This document shows positions 1 through 10,673 of a stretch of DNA of 64,000 nt, one piece after another (the stretch's first letter is position 1; every line of letters starts with the position of its first letter). Under the pieces are notes generated by a model. The model was not told the origin of the DNA. It was given only the letters and a program-made list of their open reading frames with translations, and ran no database searches. Made by a program: the position numbers and the translations under genes. This stretch comes from Dacryopinax spathularia (lineage: Eukaryota > Basidiomycota > Dacrymycetes > Dacrymycetales > Dacrymycetaceae). The stretch is from the NCBI GenBank assembly GCA_037974965.1, contig JBBPFI010000005.1, forward strand, positions 1,116,001 through 1,180,000. The letters are read 5' to 3'.

Positions 1-240
1 CTGGGGCGTGCTGAGTCCTTCGTTTTCCTGACTCTGAACTACCGCGCTGGACTGCATATATCTCATATCTCTGCGTAGCTGCTGGCCGATTTGCGTGCTT
101 GTGTCTGTCCCTCGTTTGTCGTCCCCCGGCCCTCGCTTGACCCTCCTCTGCCCTCGTCATTCCTCTCCCCCACTTCCCGCCGTCCACAATCATACACGAA
201 CCCCTCCTCCCCTCGCTTCACCCCGCCAAAGCAAAGCGAG
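1..240. promoter_or_regulatory. Upstream region of the first cysteine-rich gene
   Basis: No coding sequence I trust. The last 100 bases are strongly C/T-rich (many CCCTC and CTCCCC runs), as is common just upstream of start codons in basidiomycetes. No clear TATA box apart from a TATATCTCATAT stretch near 56-68. Promoter assignment is inferred from position only. Confidence 0.35.
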
Positions 241-1203
241 ATGTGTCACCCCCTCCTCCTCGGCCTCAAAACGACCACCTGCGGCTGCTTCCTCCCCCTC
301 AGACGCGAATTCGTCGACTGCCTGTCCGAAACCTGCACGTCCTCGCTCTGTCACCCTTACGACTGTGTCGGCTACCTGTGTACGTGCGCGAGGGTGTGGG
401 AGGGGGAAGAGCTGAGGGTTGTGGGGTTTAGGGAGGGGGTATGTGCGGCTTGCTGGGAGGGGGAGGGGAGGTGAGTCTTAACTTGCTTGACGCTTCTTGC
501 GAGCGGGAGGGGGAGGTTGTCTGCTGTATGCTGATGAGTGATTGGCGTGTGTAGGAGCTTCTCGCCCCAGACAGTTTATCGGAAACGCGTCCTCTCCCCC
601 GCGCTACACGAAATGTCCGCGAAGTACAGTACGATGACCCGAACCCGTACCAACCACAGCTCGCGCACCCCGTCCTCCTTCTCCAATCCCCTGAACGCGG
701 CTGTCCCCACCCATGGTGCGACCGGGAGATCTCGCTCAAGGCTCACGCTCAGCCCGGACGACCCCATTCCAGAGGGTAGAGCAGGAGAAGGAGGAAGGAA
801 CATCTCCCGCGCCTCAGGTCGGTCCTACGCCAGCCTAGCAGACCTCGGGTTCCCAGCTCGTCCTCCCCCGCCTCACCCTCCCTCCCGCCTGCCTTCCTCC
901 TACAACCCACTCCCAGCTCGCGCCCCATCCACCACCTTCTCCCATCTCCCCGCAGGCCGCTCCTCCCGCCTAACACCCCACGCCCAACATACCGCCGCTG
1001 CGGGATATGGTGCCAAGAGCGGTAGAAGGGGGAATAAAGAGGATGAGGATGAGATCTGGTATTGGGGGGACTATGATGTTCGTCCTCCCACTTCGATGAC
1101 GCTTCAGCGGGAGAGCAGGCGGTGGGAGAGAGTTTGGAGAGGGGTGGAGAGGAGCGAGAGTCGTAGTGCTGGGAGTTGGGGCAGGAAGGCGCAGGCGGGC
1201 TAG
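241..1203 (+). CDS. Cysteine-rich MCH/CGCF-motif protein, unknown function
   Basis: Two exons, 241-470 and 555-1203, joined over an 84 nt intron (GTGAGT...GTGTAG) that keeps frame; about 292 aa. The first 50 residues hold the ordered pattern MCH-x10-CGCF-x8-DC-x4-C, then HPxxC and x4-C. The same spacing appears in the small gene at 2253-2787 on the other strand, so the two are homologous. The remaining ~200 residues are Ser/Pro/Arg-rich and low complexity, probably disordered. The start at 241 was chosen because the motif begins there; an upstream in-frame ATG at 91 would add a low-complexity leader. The cysteine spacing suggests a small metal-binding fold (inference). No known enzyme motif. 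Overlapping minus-strand reading frames have no conserved pattern and were discarded. Confidence 0.72.
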
Positions 1204-2252
1204 CGTTGGGAGAGGCGAGGTTGGATGTACGTCTCAGGGAAGAAGAGGCTGAGAGGTGCATGGGGCTACGTGGGGATGCGACGCTGGGCGTTGCTGCTTG
1301 GATTATCGGGGATCTTCTTCTTGTTGATGCTCTCGTCTGTTTGGTCTTCGACGTTGTTGTTGTTGTAACAAAAGAAAGCCGTCTGTATCGTTCACTGCCG
1401 ATAAGTCTCGGAGCTACATTCCAGGCCCAGTAGACTTGAGACAGTCGCGACACGCGCCTCGTCGACCCCTGTCATGGACGACCATCCTCCTCCTCCTCCT
1501 CCTCTTCTCGCACTCCCTGTTGCCATCCCTTCCAATGCATCAATCCTCTGCGACAGCAACTACCGTCCGTCTGTCCTCTGCGAGATGTCCAATTATCCAA
1601 CGATGAACGTCGCCGGAATTGGGATGAGTTGAACAGCGCTGGATCCCGACCGTCCGCCGATCTCGCTTTGACGGGGCTCAGGGGTTCATACCCCAACCGA
1701 TCCCCGCACAGGAAACGAGAAACGGATGTCTTGGTTCGGATCATGCATATTGCCAACTTAGGAGAATTTGAGGAGTGCAGATATTCCGAAAGAGCATGGG
1801 GGCCAGGAACATGAGGTGCGCACTACTTCCCAACCGCTTCCAGTACCGCTCTGACCTCCCTCCACGGCAGTCGTCTACGGGAAGGGATGCGAACGAAACC
1901 GTGCATTACCGCAAATCGTCGTCGGCTGCACAGCAGCCAGTTCCACATATTCTACACACCTACATACATGTGCCCCAGCCCTACAAGGGAAATGTCCGAA
2001 AAGAGGAAAGCAGAATATACATATACACGCTCCTGCGTGATGCCAAGCTCCCCTTACCCCTCAGGCCTACCCCTCGCTTCCTCGAACTCGCCTCCCCCGG
2101 CCAAGGCACGCGCACTGCGCAGCCTTCCGGGGCTCCTCCTACCCCACACCCTCTCCCAACAATTCCAAAATCGAACTCCTCCCACCATCGTCAAGCCCGC
2201 CTGCGGCCCCGCCAAAGAGGGAGTGATGTGATGCCAGCGAAGGGAGGGAGGT
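1204..2252. other. Intergenic stretch, no gene recognised
   Basis: Contains several overlapping open frames on both strands (for example 1472-1756 minus and 1775-2383 plus), all low complexity or Arg/Ser-rich and lacking conserved motifs. A CTCCTCCTCCTCCTCCTC microsatellite lies near 1487-1504. It separates two tail-to-tail genes, so it should hold their 3' ends. Confidence 0.4.
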
Positions 2253-2787
2253 TCACCCGCTCCAGCTCGAGACGCCTTGTTGTGCCGTTCCTGCTGGGGC
2301 GGAGCCTTGCATCCTCCAGGCTTCCTTTAAGGCGTTTATGCGTGCTCGTTCGCCTTTATCTCGCGCGCAGTCGGGGCAGTTGACCGGACTATCCACGCGC
2401 GTTAGCGTCAGTCCCACTTCGCTCGAAAGAAGAAACGAAACGGAGCGGGAGTAGGACAAGTCGAGGGAGAGGAAATAGGCGCAGGGAAAGGAGAGGGAGA
2501 GGGAGAGCGAACGCACCTTCGACGAATCGGCACTTGCTTGGGAACATTCATCATATTCTCGCATGCGCGGCTCTTGCACGTCGGTGGGTGGGAGGTTGAG
2601 AATATGCAGTGGGGGGAATTACAGTCCTTCTTCTCGGTGGACATGGCGATGAAGCAGCCGCAGGGGGCGTGCAGGCGGCCGTAGACGATCTGCCCAAGCC
2701 GTCTCGTCAGTATCCTTCTTGTCGGGCATGGGGAAGAGAGCGACGGGAGCCAGGAGAGATGGGGACGGGGCTTACGTTATGGCACAT
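2253..2787 (-). CDS. Small cysteine-rich MCH/CGCF-motif protein
   Basis: Three exons on the minus strand: 2787-2776 (only MCHN), 2689-2517 and 2388-2253, giving 106 aa. Introns are 86 nt (GTAAGC...GGCAG) and 128 nt (GTGCGT...GATAG), and frame is kept through both. The protein reads MCHN, then a VYGRLHAPCGCF segment, DC-x4-C, HPPTC, a second Cys pair, and a CPDC knuckle before a short helical tail. Cysteine spacing matches the first gene exactly over the N-terminal 45 residues. Proteins of this type occur widely in basidiomycetes as uncharacterised hypotheticals (from memory). The 12-nt first exon means automated annotation would easily miss the true start. Zinc binding is inferred from the CxC and CPxC pairs. 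Confidence 0.78.
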
Positions 2788-4402
2788 GTTTTAGCTTGCC
2801 GGGAATCTCAAATGCGGGGAAATCGTGCGTTTGTGGGGAATATATTCCTACTCAGCCTTGATCTGGGCTAGGAGGTCGTATGTCGGTCGGTATGGGCGCA
2901 GATAGGAGGTATAAAGAGCACGAGGTATCAGGAATGTAATGTTTCTCCTCCTCTTCGTCGTCCGCAGGGAGGAGGGGGAGAGGTATTGAATGCAGAGCAA
3001 CGATGATACGCTCGATCTCGCCGCGCTCGGGCGATATATACACTGCTGCAGGACGGTGTCCACGCGCGGTACACGTTGAGCATGGGTGCCGCCGGCCTGG
3101 GGCGGGCGACCGTAAGCCAGGCCTGCCTGCACGGGCAAAAAGACGTGTTGGGTGCGTTCTGCCGACAACCAGCGCACGGGCCGGGATGAGTCCAGAATAC
3201 GGAGAAGGCCGCGTTGGAGAAAGAAGAGGAAGGAAGATGGCCATCCCATCAGGTAGGGAGAAGGAGAGAGTAGGTGTTCCCTTCTTGAGATAAGTGTCAG
3301 CCCCCCTACGAGGCGGTCTGCGGAGGCGTGTTTGCGGAGCGTCACTATTACGGCAACACTGTGCGCGAATGTACGGTAAAGATAGCACACGCCCGCACCG
3401 GGCTGTTTCGCGCCGCGATTGTACTATGACCGGTCGGGCACACATCGGGCACACTGGGCAACCTGCCTGGAGCATATGAATTTGATTGTAGGACTAGGTG
3501 TCGTGCGCGGTTGCGGTCGAGACCCCTCCCCCACGAAGTCCAGAAGCGGTCGCTTGAGCTTAGAGCTCGTGAATGGGCTGCTAGCTTGTTCTGCCGAGAG
3601 CATCCGTGACGAAATCTGGTGGTGCCCTGACGCGAAATGAACATGTAAATGAACGATGGACCGGCGTATTATTGCGTGCTGTAATGATCTGCCGTGGTCC
3701 CTTATAAGGCGGGCCGACCGGACTTGGGCCGGAGTTGATCGTGAGTCGTGCTGTCCTCCTACATACGCACTCGCATATCTTGACCTGCAGGTAAGAGGAC
3801 CCGGGGTTGTTGATAAGAAGTCGATCGGGTAGGGCGGAACCTGTCACTCTTTACTTATCGGGGACGATCACCGAGCGCACGCCATCTACACGTGGCGATA
3901 ATGAAGCGGCCTGACTGGACCTAGAGCCCGTGATTGTCATATTTCCCCTTGTCGAGGCGGGTGGTGTGTTGGACTTGTGATCTGGCAGTTTCCGAGATTT
4001 GAAGCGGTTAAGGGGCTTATCAGACTGCACTGGAGCGGAGTGAGGATGAGGTTTATCGGATAGGGCGGGGTTCTCAGGTTGATAGACGGTCGCTTGTTCT
4101 TCCTGCGGTATAATGTGAAGTCATCATTGATTCAAAAAAGATTGTGGAGGGAATGCAAAGAAGCAAACGGGTTGTGCGCGGCTTTCAACAAAGACAGCCT
4201 GAAGGATACAATCCCTGTCGGCGCCCTATACATCACCGTCGCAGGTAACAGATCCATCGTGAGGAAACTCCCCCGTCTGTTCACCATCCCATGCGCTGGT
4301 ATGCAATGCGTAATTCGTCGACGTCCACGCGGTTGGCTTCGCCTCGCTTGCATCTGCAAGGACATCAGGCGAGGTTGGTATAGGTTGAGCTTGAGGCGTA
4401 AC
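2788..4402. other. Long intergenic region, no supported gene
   Basis: About 1.6 kb between two minus-strand genes. Overlapping frames of 180-207 codons at 2848-3475 on the minus strand are in competing registers, are arginine- and serine-rich, and show no domain. The part nearest 2788 should carry the promoter of the small cysteine-rich gene. I see no repeat family or RNA gene. Confidence 0.4.
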
Positions 4403-5785
4403 TTACAAGTCCAGAACAAGCTCCCATTGGGACGAGTAGCTTGAAATGGGCCGAGCGCGAGCCGCTTTTCTGCCTAATAAGGCAAGCACGCCAAATTTTG
4501 CGCCATTTTCAGAATGCGCGGGGCTATCCGAGCCTCTTGATTGCAGCTGAGGCGGCTGGCGGAAGCGACGTCGGTAGAATTCTTCGAGAGTTGCTTGCGA
4601 ATGCACAGACTTCGCCCACCAGCTCACGTAGTACGGCGGTAGACGATCATTGTGGTCTCGTCCATGCACAGGCTTGTGATGTTCCAGCTTCGGTTGAACA
4701 GGGGCACCGAGAGGGGGACGATCCGCAATCACCAGGCGAGATATGTACCGCAGGCTGCGTATGTCGCGTTCACACAACAGGAGAAACTTATCCCGAGCTA
4801 GGACCAACAACTGGAGCGACGGCATCTGATCCCATAGTTGAGGAGCAAGCTTCCGAATAGATCTGATGAGCTCGTTCCCACACAAGGTCAGGGATTTCAG
4901 TTTGGAGCCATATAGACGATGGTGCCGGAAGCTGTCGTCTTGTTGCTGACCCTCACCCTGTATCTTGTGGATGACAAGCTCTTCCAGGTTCTCGGCCGGC
5001 AATGACAAGGCCGAAGAAAGGAGAGTTGCGCCTTGTTGCAAGCAGCGCGTAAGTCTGAGATGCTTCAATTTCGGCATTCGTGGTTGGCAGAACGCGTTTG
5101 CGTCGTTGAAGTATACATCTTCCAGGACCAAGTTCTCTAGCTCTTGGAAATATGGAGCCATGGCTTCTTTGAATAGCTCGGTACGAAACGTTGTCGCCAG
5201 TGCTTTCAGCCCTCGAATATCAGCTTCTACGATGACGCTTGCCGGTACGGTGTCACAATACAGCGAACGTAGGTTCGGGCAGAGGCGAAACAGTCGTGCT
5301 GCAGCTTCGCGGGACAACGAACCTTCTTCCCATTCGTTTGCGGTCTCGGCAAGATTGAGCGCGATCTCCTTGACGCTCCTTGCGAGATCGGGTCGACTGT
5401 CCAGCGTTCGAAGGAGGAGGGGGAGTGATCCACCGCACGAAGAATGGTCTGCATTCCCCCCACCCCTCATGCAGACTTCGAGGGCTTCGTATAGTGTAAA
5501 TTCGCAGGATTGGCGTACATAGCGGCAGGTACGGAGAAACGAACATAAGTCGAATCGATTAGCGTTGAAACGTGTCCTCGCAGCTGACATGGTGAAGTCG
5601 TCCTCATTCGGCTCGGAAGCTTCGGTATCCTCATCGAGAGGTCGCCAACGGATATACAGAGCAATCTCTTCGAGTAGTTCGACGGGGAGAGACAAGAGAG
5701 GGCAACGACGGTGGGCGCGCGCGATGAGACGCGAGGAACGGCGACGCGGCCTACGCGACGAGTTATCATACATTTCCACATGCAT
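4403..5785 (-). CDS. F-box protein with C-terminal leucine-rich region
   Basis: Single exon, 460 aa. After a basic N-terminus (RRPRRRSSR) residues ~30-95 fit an F-box: a PLLSLPVELLEEIALYI helix, then FLRTCRYVRQSC. Residues ~130-380 carry irregular leucine-rich repeats (for example LRSLYCD, LENLVLED, LKHLRLTRC, LKSLTLCGNEL). F-box/LRR proteins recruit targets to SCF ubiquitin ligases through Skp1 (family knowledge); the target here is unknown. The start could also be the Met four codons downstream. No neighbouring partner gene suggests a pathway. It is not closely similar to the F-box families at 13.6-18 kb or 54.5-58 kb. Confidence 0.82.
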   Translation of the reverse strand: MHVEMYDNSSRRPRRRSSRLIARAHRRCPLLSLPVELLEEIALYIRWRPLDEDTEASEPNEDDFTMSAARTRFNANRFDLCSFLRTCRYVRQSCEFTLYEALEVCMRGGGNADHSSCGGSLPLLLRTLDSRPDLARSVKEIALNLAETANEWEEGSLSREAAARLFRLCPNLRSLYCDTVPASVIVEADIRGLKALATTFRTELFKEAMAPYFQELENLVLEDVYFNDANAFCQPRMPKLKHLRLTRCLQQGATLLSSALSLPAENLEELVIHKIQGEGQQQDDSFRHHRLYGSKLKSLTLCGNELIRSIRKLAPQLWDQMPSLQLLVLARDKFLLLCERDIRSLRYISRLVIADRPPLGAPVQPKLEHHKPVHGRDHNDRLPPYYVSWWAKSVHSQATLEEFYRRRFRQPPQLQSRGSDSPAHSENGAKFGVLALLGRKAARARPISSYSSQWELVLDL

Positions 5786-6889
5786 TCACGGTACGTATGA
5801 GATTACCCTGATTGACGCCTGGTTATTTTAGGCATGGTATATGCGGCGTTATCAAAAGATGAAGAGGAGTCAAGAAAATGAAGGCGACGACGTTATGGAC
5901 GGCGGCGCAATACTACGTGATGGTCGAAGACCAAGAAGCAGAGAAGCGGGATCAATCTTTCCTGCTATTTAAGTACTGGTCCAGACAAGCTCGGCGGGCT
6001 CGAGTCATCAACAGCACCTTCGGCGCACCGAGTACCACGTCGCGTGCCCCGGAAGAACCACAAGCTTTACTACATACCTAACCATCGAGGTTTTCGCGCC
6101 GAATGTGGTTGGTCCGTGATGAATGATGACAGCCGTGGAGGCTCCGCTGTTAGTTCGGCGAACCGCACGAACGCGCTGTCCAAACTTTCTGTAAGTTCAT
6201 ACCCCTTTCTCCAATCATTTCCTAATCTTCCTCTCTACTAGACAACATCCCAGTAGTCTATACCTAGAAACCCTGAAGTCGCAATGCTGGCTTGCATCGT
6301 ATGGAGATGTGGGCGCGACTCATCGAATCCGGTCATCAAAGGCATGCGCCACAGCCGTGGCCGTTGTGTCTGATAAGAATGGTGAACTCATTGAGTTAAA
6401 ACAGAGTCTGGGGTGTGCTAAGGTTTGGATGCTGTTCGTGGAGGTAATCAGGCATGAGTGAGCATGAAGCTGGGACCAAGTGTTCGGTAGGTAAGCATTA
6501 AAAGACACGACAAGGAATCATTCTGAATCACGCCGCCTTGCTGCCTGCAAGGCACCGGCGTTGGTTAACCTCTTGTTACTCAGCTGATTGTCACAACGGT
6601 TAATTGCAAACCCGAGACGGCATACTCTTTACATGCACAACTTCAACTGCACCTGATACAACGAGTTCAGAGACAATTCCCCACCAAAAAGATCGACTCC
6701 TTCGTTCCCTATCCGAACATCCCCCTTCCAGTAATTCAACCTGATGCAACTGCCGCTGGTCGTTCGACCTCCAGGCTCCAGCGGCATGGAATTCGCTCGA
6801 AATGTCGTCTGCTGCTCCATCTTCCGGTAGTCAGCCCATTACCCATTACCATGCTCGACCATCGAACTGTCTTACATTGTCCCCCCAGC
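5786..6889. other. Intergenic region, nothing recognised
   Basis: About 1.1 kb between the F-box gene start and the end of the next small minus-strand gene. Only short frames under 90 codons without motifs. The first few hundred bases should contain the F-box gene promoter. Confidence 0.35.
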
Positions 6890-7153
6890 CTACCACTCAA
6901 CCGGGGATTGTCCCCTCGGCGGCCTCCTAGGCGCCTCACCCGCACAACTCCGCTCATAACAACTCAAACATATTCCTTCGTCCCATTTCGCCCACCTCTC
7001 GACCGTCTGCACCTGGTCCGGTGGGCACCAGCCGCGGGTTCTGAACATTGCTCTGCAGCGGAGGAAGTCGGGAGGGGTTCGACAGTAGTGTAGTTCGGCG
7101 TAATGGAGCCAGCACAGTCGATAGTAGTGAAACTCGATCAAGATCGTGCACAT
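6890..7153 (-). CDS. Small Cys/His-rich protein, unknown
   Basis: One exon, 87 aa, starting MCTILIEFHYY. Cys and His residues are spaced like a metal-binding module: LCWLHYAELHYC, then FLRC, then RGWCPPDQ, then ICLSCYE and a last Cys. The MC start, the HY pairs and the C-terminal CxxC resemble uncharacterised short fungal proteins of the type seen at 8766-8996. The composition (Trp, Tyr, Cys, His) is unlike random GC-rich translation, which supports coding. No intron is needed. Function unknown; zinc binding is inference. It may extend by an unseen upstream exon. Confidence 0.5.
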   Translation of the reverse strand: MCTILIEFHYYRLCWLHYAELHYCRTPPDFLRCRAMFRTRGWCPPDQVQTVERWAKWDEGICLSCYERSCAGEAPRRPPRGQSPVEW

Positions 7154-8321
7154 ATGTCCGCTGTCTTATTTTGGGCCTGCCTGTATGTGTTGTACCTGGA
7201 AACAATGTTGTTAGCGAACAGTAAGTGGAAACATGAGACGAGTCATGATACCTTGCTGTTAGACAGGGAAGGAGGGACCTTGGTTCAGCGACAAAGGGAA
7301 TGACTTTCCCCTCAAGATGAAAGCCTCATATACGGCCCCCATTCAGCAGCGACATCAATCCCCCCCTTCCCCTCCCCCTTCTCACCCATGTCCCATTCCC
7401 TGCCTCCAAAGCTTCCTAAAAGAAGCACCCTCCAGAAGAAAGAAGACCAACCCCAAACTCTGATTGGTCCATTTCCCCAGTGTCGGCACGCCCTCGTCGC
7501 CGCACTTCTTCATCACTCCCTGATCTTCTATCGCTGGATATCAGGTACATGGGAATGGCACAGCCTGTACCGGTCATGAGGGATGGCCCATGGGAAACCT
7601 CGCCGGATCCCGATCTTGCCGGGTCGCCGCCTGGGCACGAGGTACTTAGCAGCCCAGGAACAAAAAGCGTGCTGCATGTGCTGCAGAAGCAAAGCATGCA
7701 ACGGATGTAACGGGATACTGCTCTATCTCCGCAGCTGTCTCCGCTGAGTCTCCCGGTTGGTCTTGGTGGAAAGGTCAAGCTGGCATGGAAGGGTATTCAA
7801 GGAACTATTTTGGCTGAGGATAGATCGGGATTTAGAGGTTGTTTCTTCCGATTGGACAGTAGGGCATTCTCGATGATTTGTGGAATAACATTTGTTGTTG
7901 TTCAGTCAGCATAGCAGCATTGTTCAGCCGCAGAAGCGGCAGCCCCTGAACGGCAGGTGATTCAAACCGGCATGAAAGACTTGGTAGTGATAGGGAGATC
8001 AGCAAGTACAAAGGCCATGAAGTATCCCCATGCAGGATAATGGGGCGCTGAAGAGGGATGGTTGGGCCATGCAATAGTCACTGATGACTGCAAACTGTAG
8101 AAGGCAGGAAGGTCGACAACACACTTATCCCAAGTAACGAGACAGCGATCAAATAAGCCTTGCGAAGCTATGTGACGCTTAATAAGCTCACTAAGGTTAT
8201 AAAGCCGTGATAACGCAGAATTGAGCTCCGCGCTGATACTGCACCATGAGGCACTTCACCGGCCATTCTACAGATTGATGACATCACTACGATTTGCGAT
8301 TGATATCGGGTACTACAAGTA
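7154..8321. other. Intergenic region, nothing recognised
   Basis: Several overlapping frames up to 120 codons (7416-7778 minus) are open but have no conserved pattern. No repeats stand out. Confidence 0.3.
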
Positions 8322-8636
8322 TTATACAGGGGTATTACATGGTGAGGTATTAATAGTACGTGTGCGGTATGGAAGTTCATGAAGAATCGAGTCCAGCAGT
8401 CCAATCCCAGCTAAGAAGCCCGCATACACGCGGGCATACATCCATGTTTCTTGTATGATATCCTCGTCCCGAGCTCGCCGTAGCTTAACTTGATCGTCCG
8501 CAACGCGCAGAGCTTGATTGAGGGAAATTAGATCGAGTGTAATGTAAGTCCAGGCAGATGATGGTAGTTCGGGACGATAAACGGCGATTGGCCTACGGGG
8601 GCGGAGGTCTGTGGAGTCTTCAAAGTATGGCGACAT
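8322..8636 (-). CDS. Possible small protein of 104 aa
   Basis: One exon starting MSPYFEDSTDLRPRRP. Composition is balanced rather than low complexity, with a helical centre (SLNQALRVADDQVKLRRARDE) followed by an aromatic segment (ETWMYARVYAGFLAGIGLL) that could be a short membrane or amphipathic helix. No known domain. It may be a real small gene, or one exon of a larger one; codon use alone cannot settle it. Confidence 0.35.
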   Translation of the reverse strand: MSPYFEDSTDLRPRRPIAVYRPELPSSAWTYITLDLISLNQALRVADDQVKLRRARDEDIIQETWMYARVYAGFLAGIGLLDSILHELPYRTRTINTSPCNTPV

Positions 8637-8765
8637 TCGGGCGCATATATGCTGTCATTTTTAGGTTCTGCTCATTCTGGTTTAGCGCGATCGTCGCCAG
8701 ATCAGGTGGACCGAACGAACCTCCTCATCCCTCCAACTGCTCGGCCTTCCATGCATAACCTCGCC

Positions 8766-8996
8766 TCATGCACCCAACCCCAGCCCCCTCGATCCGGCAG
8801 CCCTCGCCTCACATTCCGCACACATCCCCGCCAACGTCCGCCCCACAACCTCTTCCTTCTTCACGCTCCCACACCTCTCCAACCCATGTTTTCGCGCATA
8901 GCAGCATCGCTCGAGTTTTTCGGACCGGGTGTAGTGGAAGAGCGAGCGGAGGAGGCAGTCGCGGTGCGGTGAGAGAGAGAGGGTGGTGGTGCACAT
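8766..8996 (-). CDS. Small cysteine-rich protein, unknown
   Basis: One exon, 76 aa, starting MCTTTLSLSPHRDC. Cysteines follow an ordered pattern: RDC, FHYTRSEKLERCC, ARKHGLERCG and a C-terminal MCAEC. The layout (early Cys, central HY, Cys pair, terminal CxxC) is like short basidiomycete hypotheticals that look like zinc ribbons (from memory). A longer frame on the opposite strand (8768-9334) is Ser/Pro/Thr-rich and judged a shadow. Function unknown. The start is set by the MC pattern shared with the other small cysteine proteins in this window. Confidence 0.48.
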   Translation of the reverse strand: MCTTTLSLSPHRDCLLRSLFHYTRSEKLERCCYARKHGLERCGSVKKEEVVGRTLAGMCAECEARAAGSRGLGLGA

Positions 8997-10673
8997 CTCC
9001 TAGTTGGGTGGGTAGCTTTGGGGGGAAGATGCAAGCGATTCGCGTTGAGGGTATGTGGGTATGGAGCAGCTCGACGATGAACGGAATGGTGATGGTGCCG
9101 GGAGAGCGGATAACAGTCGTCAAGTCGCGAGCAGGGACGGGCAACCAGCAACCAGCCAACAGAAGAGCGACGAGAAGCGACGAGGAAAGCACACCCACTT
9201 CACGTCCGCTCCACATCCCCGCTCTTAGCCCTCTATATACCCCACCCCACCAGCGCTCGTCATCCAGCCAACCACACTCATCTTTCCAACCTGTGCAACA
9301 ATCCCCTCGCGAGCCAAGCCACTTGCGCCCCTAACCCGACCGCCTACGCCACAAAGATGAGCATGCCCAGCCCAGGAAACGCACGCGCAGATCTTCAGTC
9401 GAGGTGCATAGCTGCACGAATAACCGGTAGCGAACAACCGTTTCCTCCCGGCCCCAGCCTAGCCTACGGTAAAAGGCATGTACCGCTTGCGTTCACTGTA
9501 TTCAGGCAACGAACGAACGAACGAACGAGCGAAAGAGCGAGCGAGTGAGCGCCGAGGACAAGGATCTGGGAGCCGTGGCGGCGCACGACGACGCGTGGGA
9601 TAGGGATCAGCCTAGCCCAACCTCACCCGCTGGCTGGCGAAAGCTGTGAACGCGGTGGGGGGAGGAGGATTGGGGCCGTGCACTGCCCCCCTTTACAGGC
9701 GTTAACAGGCACCGGGCGCTTATGCGCTCTAGCCTACCTGACAGACCGTGAGATCCGCACGCGCCCTTCACAGTGAGAAAGAAGCGAGGAAAAATTGTAA
9801 GGATCGCCCAGCTCCGGCCCTGAAAGTTTGTGGGGTTTGTGAGAAGGGGGGAATTAATGGTGGTGTGGAGCCTGAAAGGGGAAGCGGTGCAGTGCGGCTG
9901 CCGATGTCATCCTCTTTGTTAGTCACGTGTTTTTTGGTCTCCTGCCGGAACCGAGGTACGGACGAGCTCCGGGCGGTGGGTTGGTCGGCTTTGGCTCTTG
10001 CCGGTTACTATCACGAGCAATGACGACCTTAGTCCTTGCTAAGTAACGCACTTTCCTTTCGAGTGGACCATCCTAAGATGGTAGTAGTCTCCGAATAACA
10101 CCCTAGCTCAAAGTAAAAAGGGAGACTACAACGCCGGCCCACCGGCGCCCGACCCACCGCCGAAACGCTCCGACCCAAACCGCTCGAAACCTCGCCGAAA
10201 TTAGGGTACCTGGGGGCAGTGCCCACCCTCCGGCGGTTCGTGGCTTCTTCCCCCCGGCCCGAGGGGACCTAAGTACTCGCTGTTTGTTCGTTATCATGTT
10301 GTCTTACGTAGGGTGTTACAGAGCCTGGTTACGGAGATATGTACTTAGAAGTGAGATGCCTGAATTGGGCTGATGGATGGGTAGGGCTGGGAGAGGCTGT
10401 CCCGCAGGCACACCGGCGCTTGCAGCGGAGGGGTGCGGGTGCCTTATTACTGTGCGTAAGCCTGATGATATCCGTTCGGTCCGAGATGAGGGGATCGTGT
10501 ATGACCAACGAACAAACAATGATCCGAGTTAGAGCGATCTACATCAATTCCATTTGGTTTTCCTATTCTTCTTTTTCGTTTACACAGCCCGATCTACCTG
10601 CCAATCTGTACCTGAAGCATCCACATCCCTCCTTCCTCAATCCCACGTCCAACCCACCGAGGGGTCACCCAGC
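8997..10673. other. Long intergenic region with a GAAC microsatellite
   Basis: About 1.7 kb without a gene I can support. The segment 8997-9300 holds several GC-rich competing frames on both strands. A 4-nt tandem repeat lies at about 9509-9550. The stretch 10080-10270 is rich in CCGGCCC/CGAAACC but does not match any RNA gene I can recognise. Confidence 0.35.
9509..9550. repeat. (GAAC)n / (GAGC)n microsatellite
   Basis: Perfect CGAA/GAAC units repeat about four times and then degrade into GAGC/GAAA/GAGT units up to about 9550. A simple tandem repeat in non-coding DNA, likely length-variable between strains. Confidence 0.8.

Noticed and set aside
749-1453. 234-codon minus-strand frame opposite the first cysteine-rich gene
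   Set aside because: Low complexity, Ser/Arg/Pro-rich, and antisense to a frame with an ordered cysteine pattern and a clean intron.
1775-2383. 202-codon plus-strand frame
   Set aside because: Overlaps the third exon of the small cysteine-rich gene on the other strand and shows no domain.
2848-3475. Two overlapping minus-strand frames of 180-207 codons
   Set aside because: Same DNA in two registers, arginine/serine-rich, no conserved pattern.
8768-9334. 188-codon plus-strand frame
   Set aside because: Pro/Ser/Thr/His-rich composition typical of GC-rich shadow translation; opposite a better small cysteine-rich frame.
10080-10270. Possible structural RNA in a CCGGCCC-rich patch
   Set aside because: No rRNA or tRNA core (no A/B box, no conserved rRNA word) could be read.
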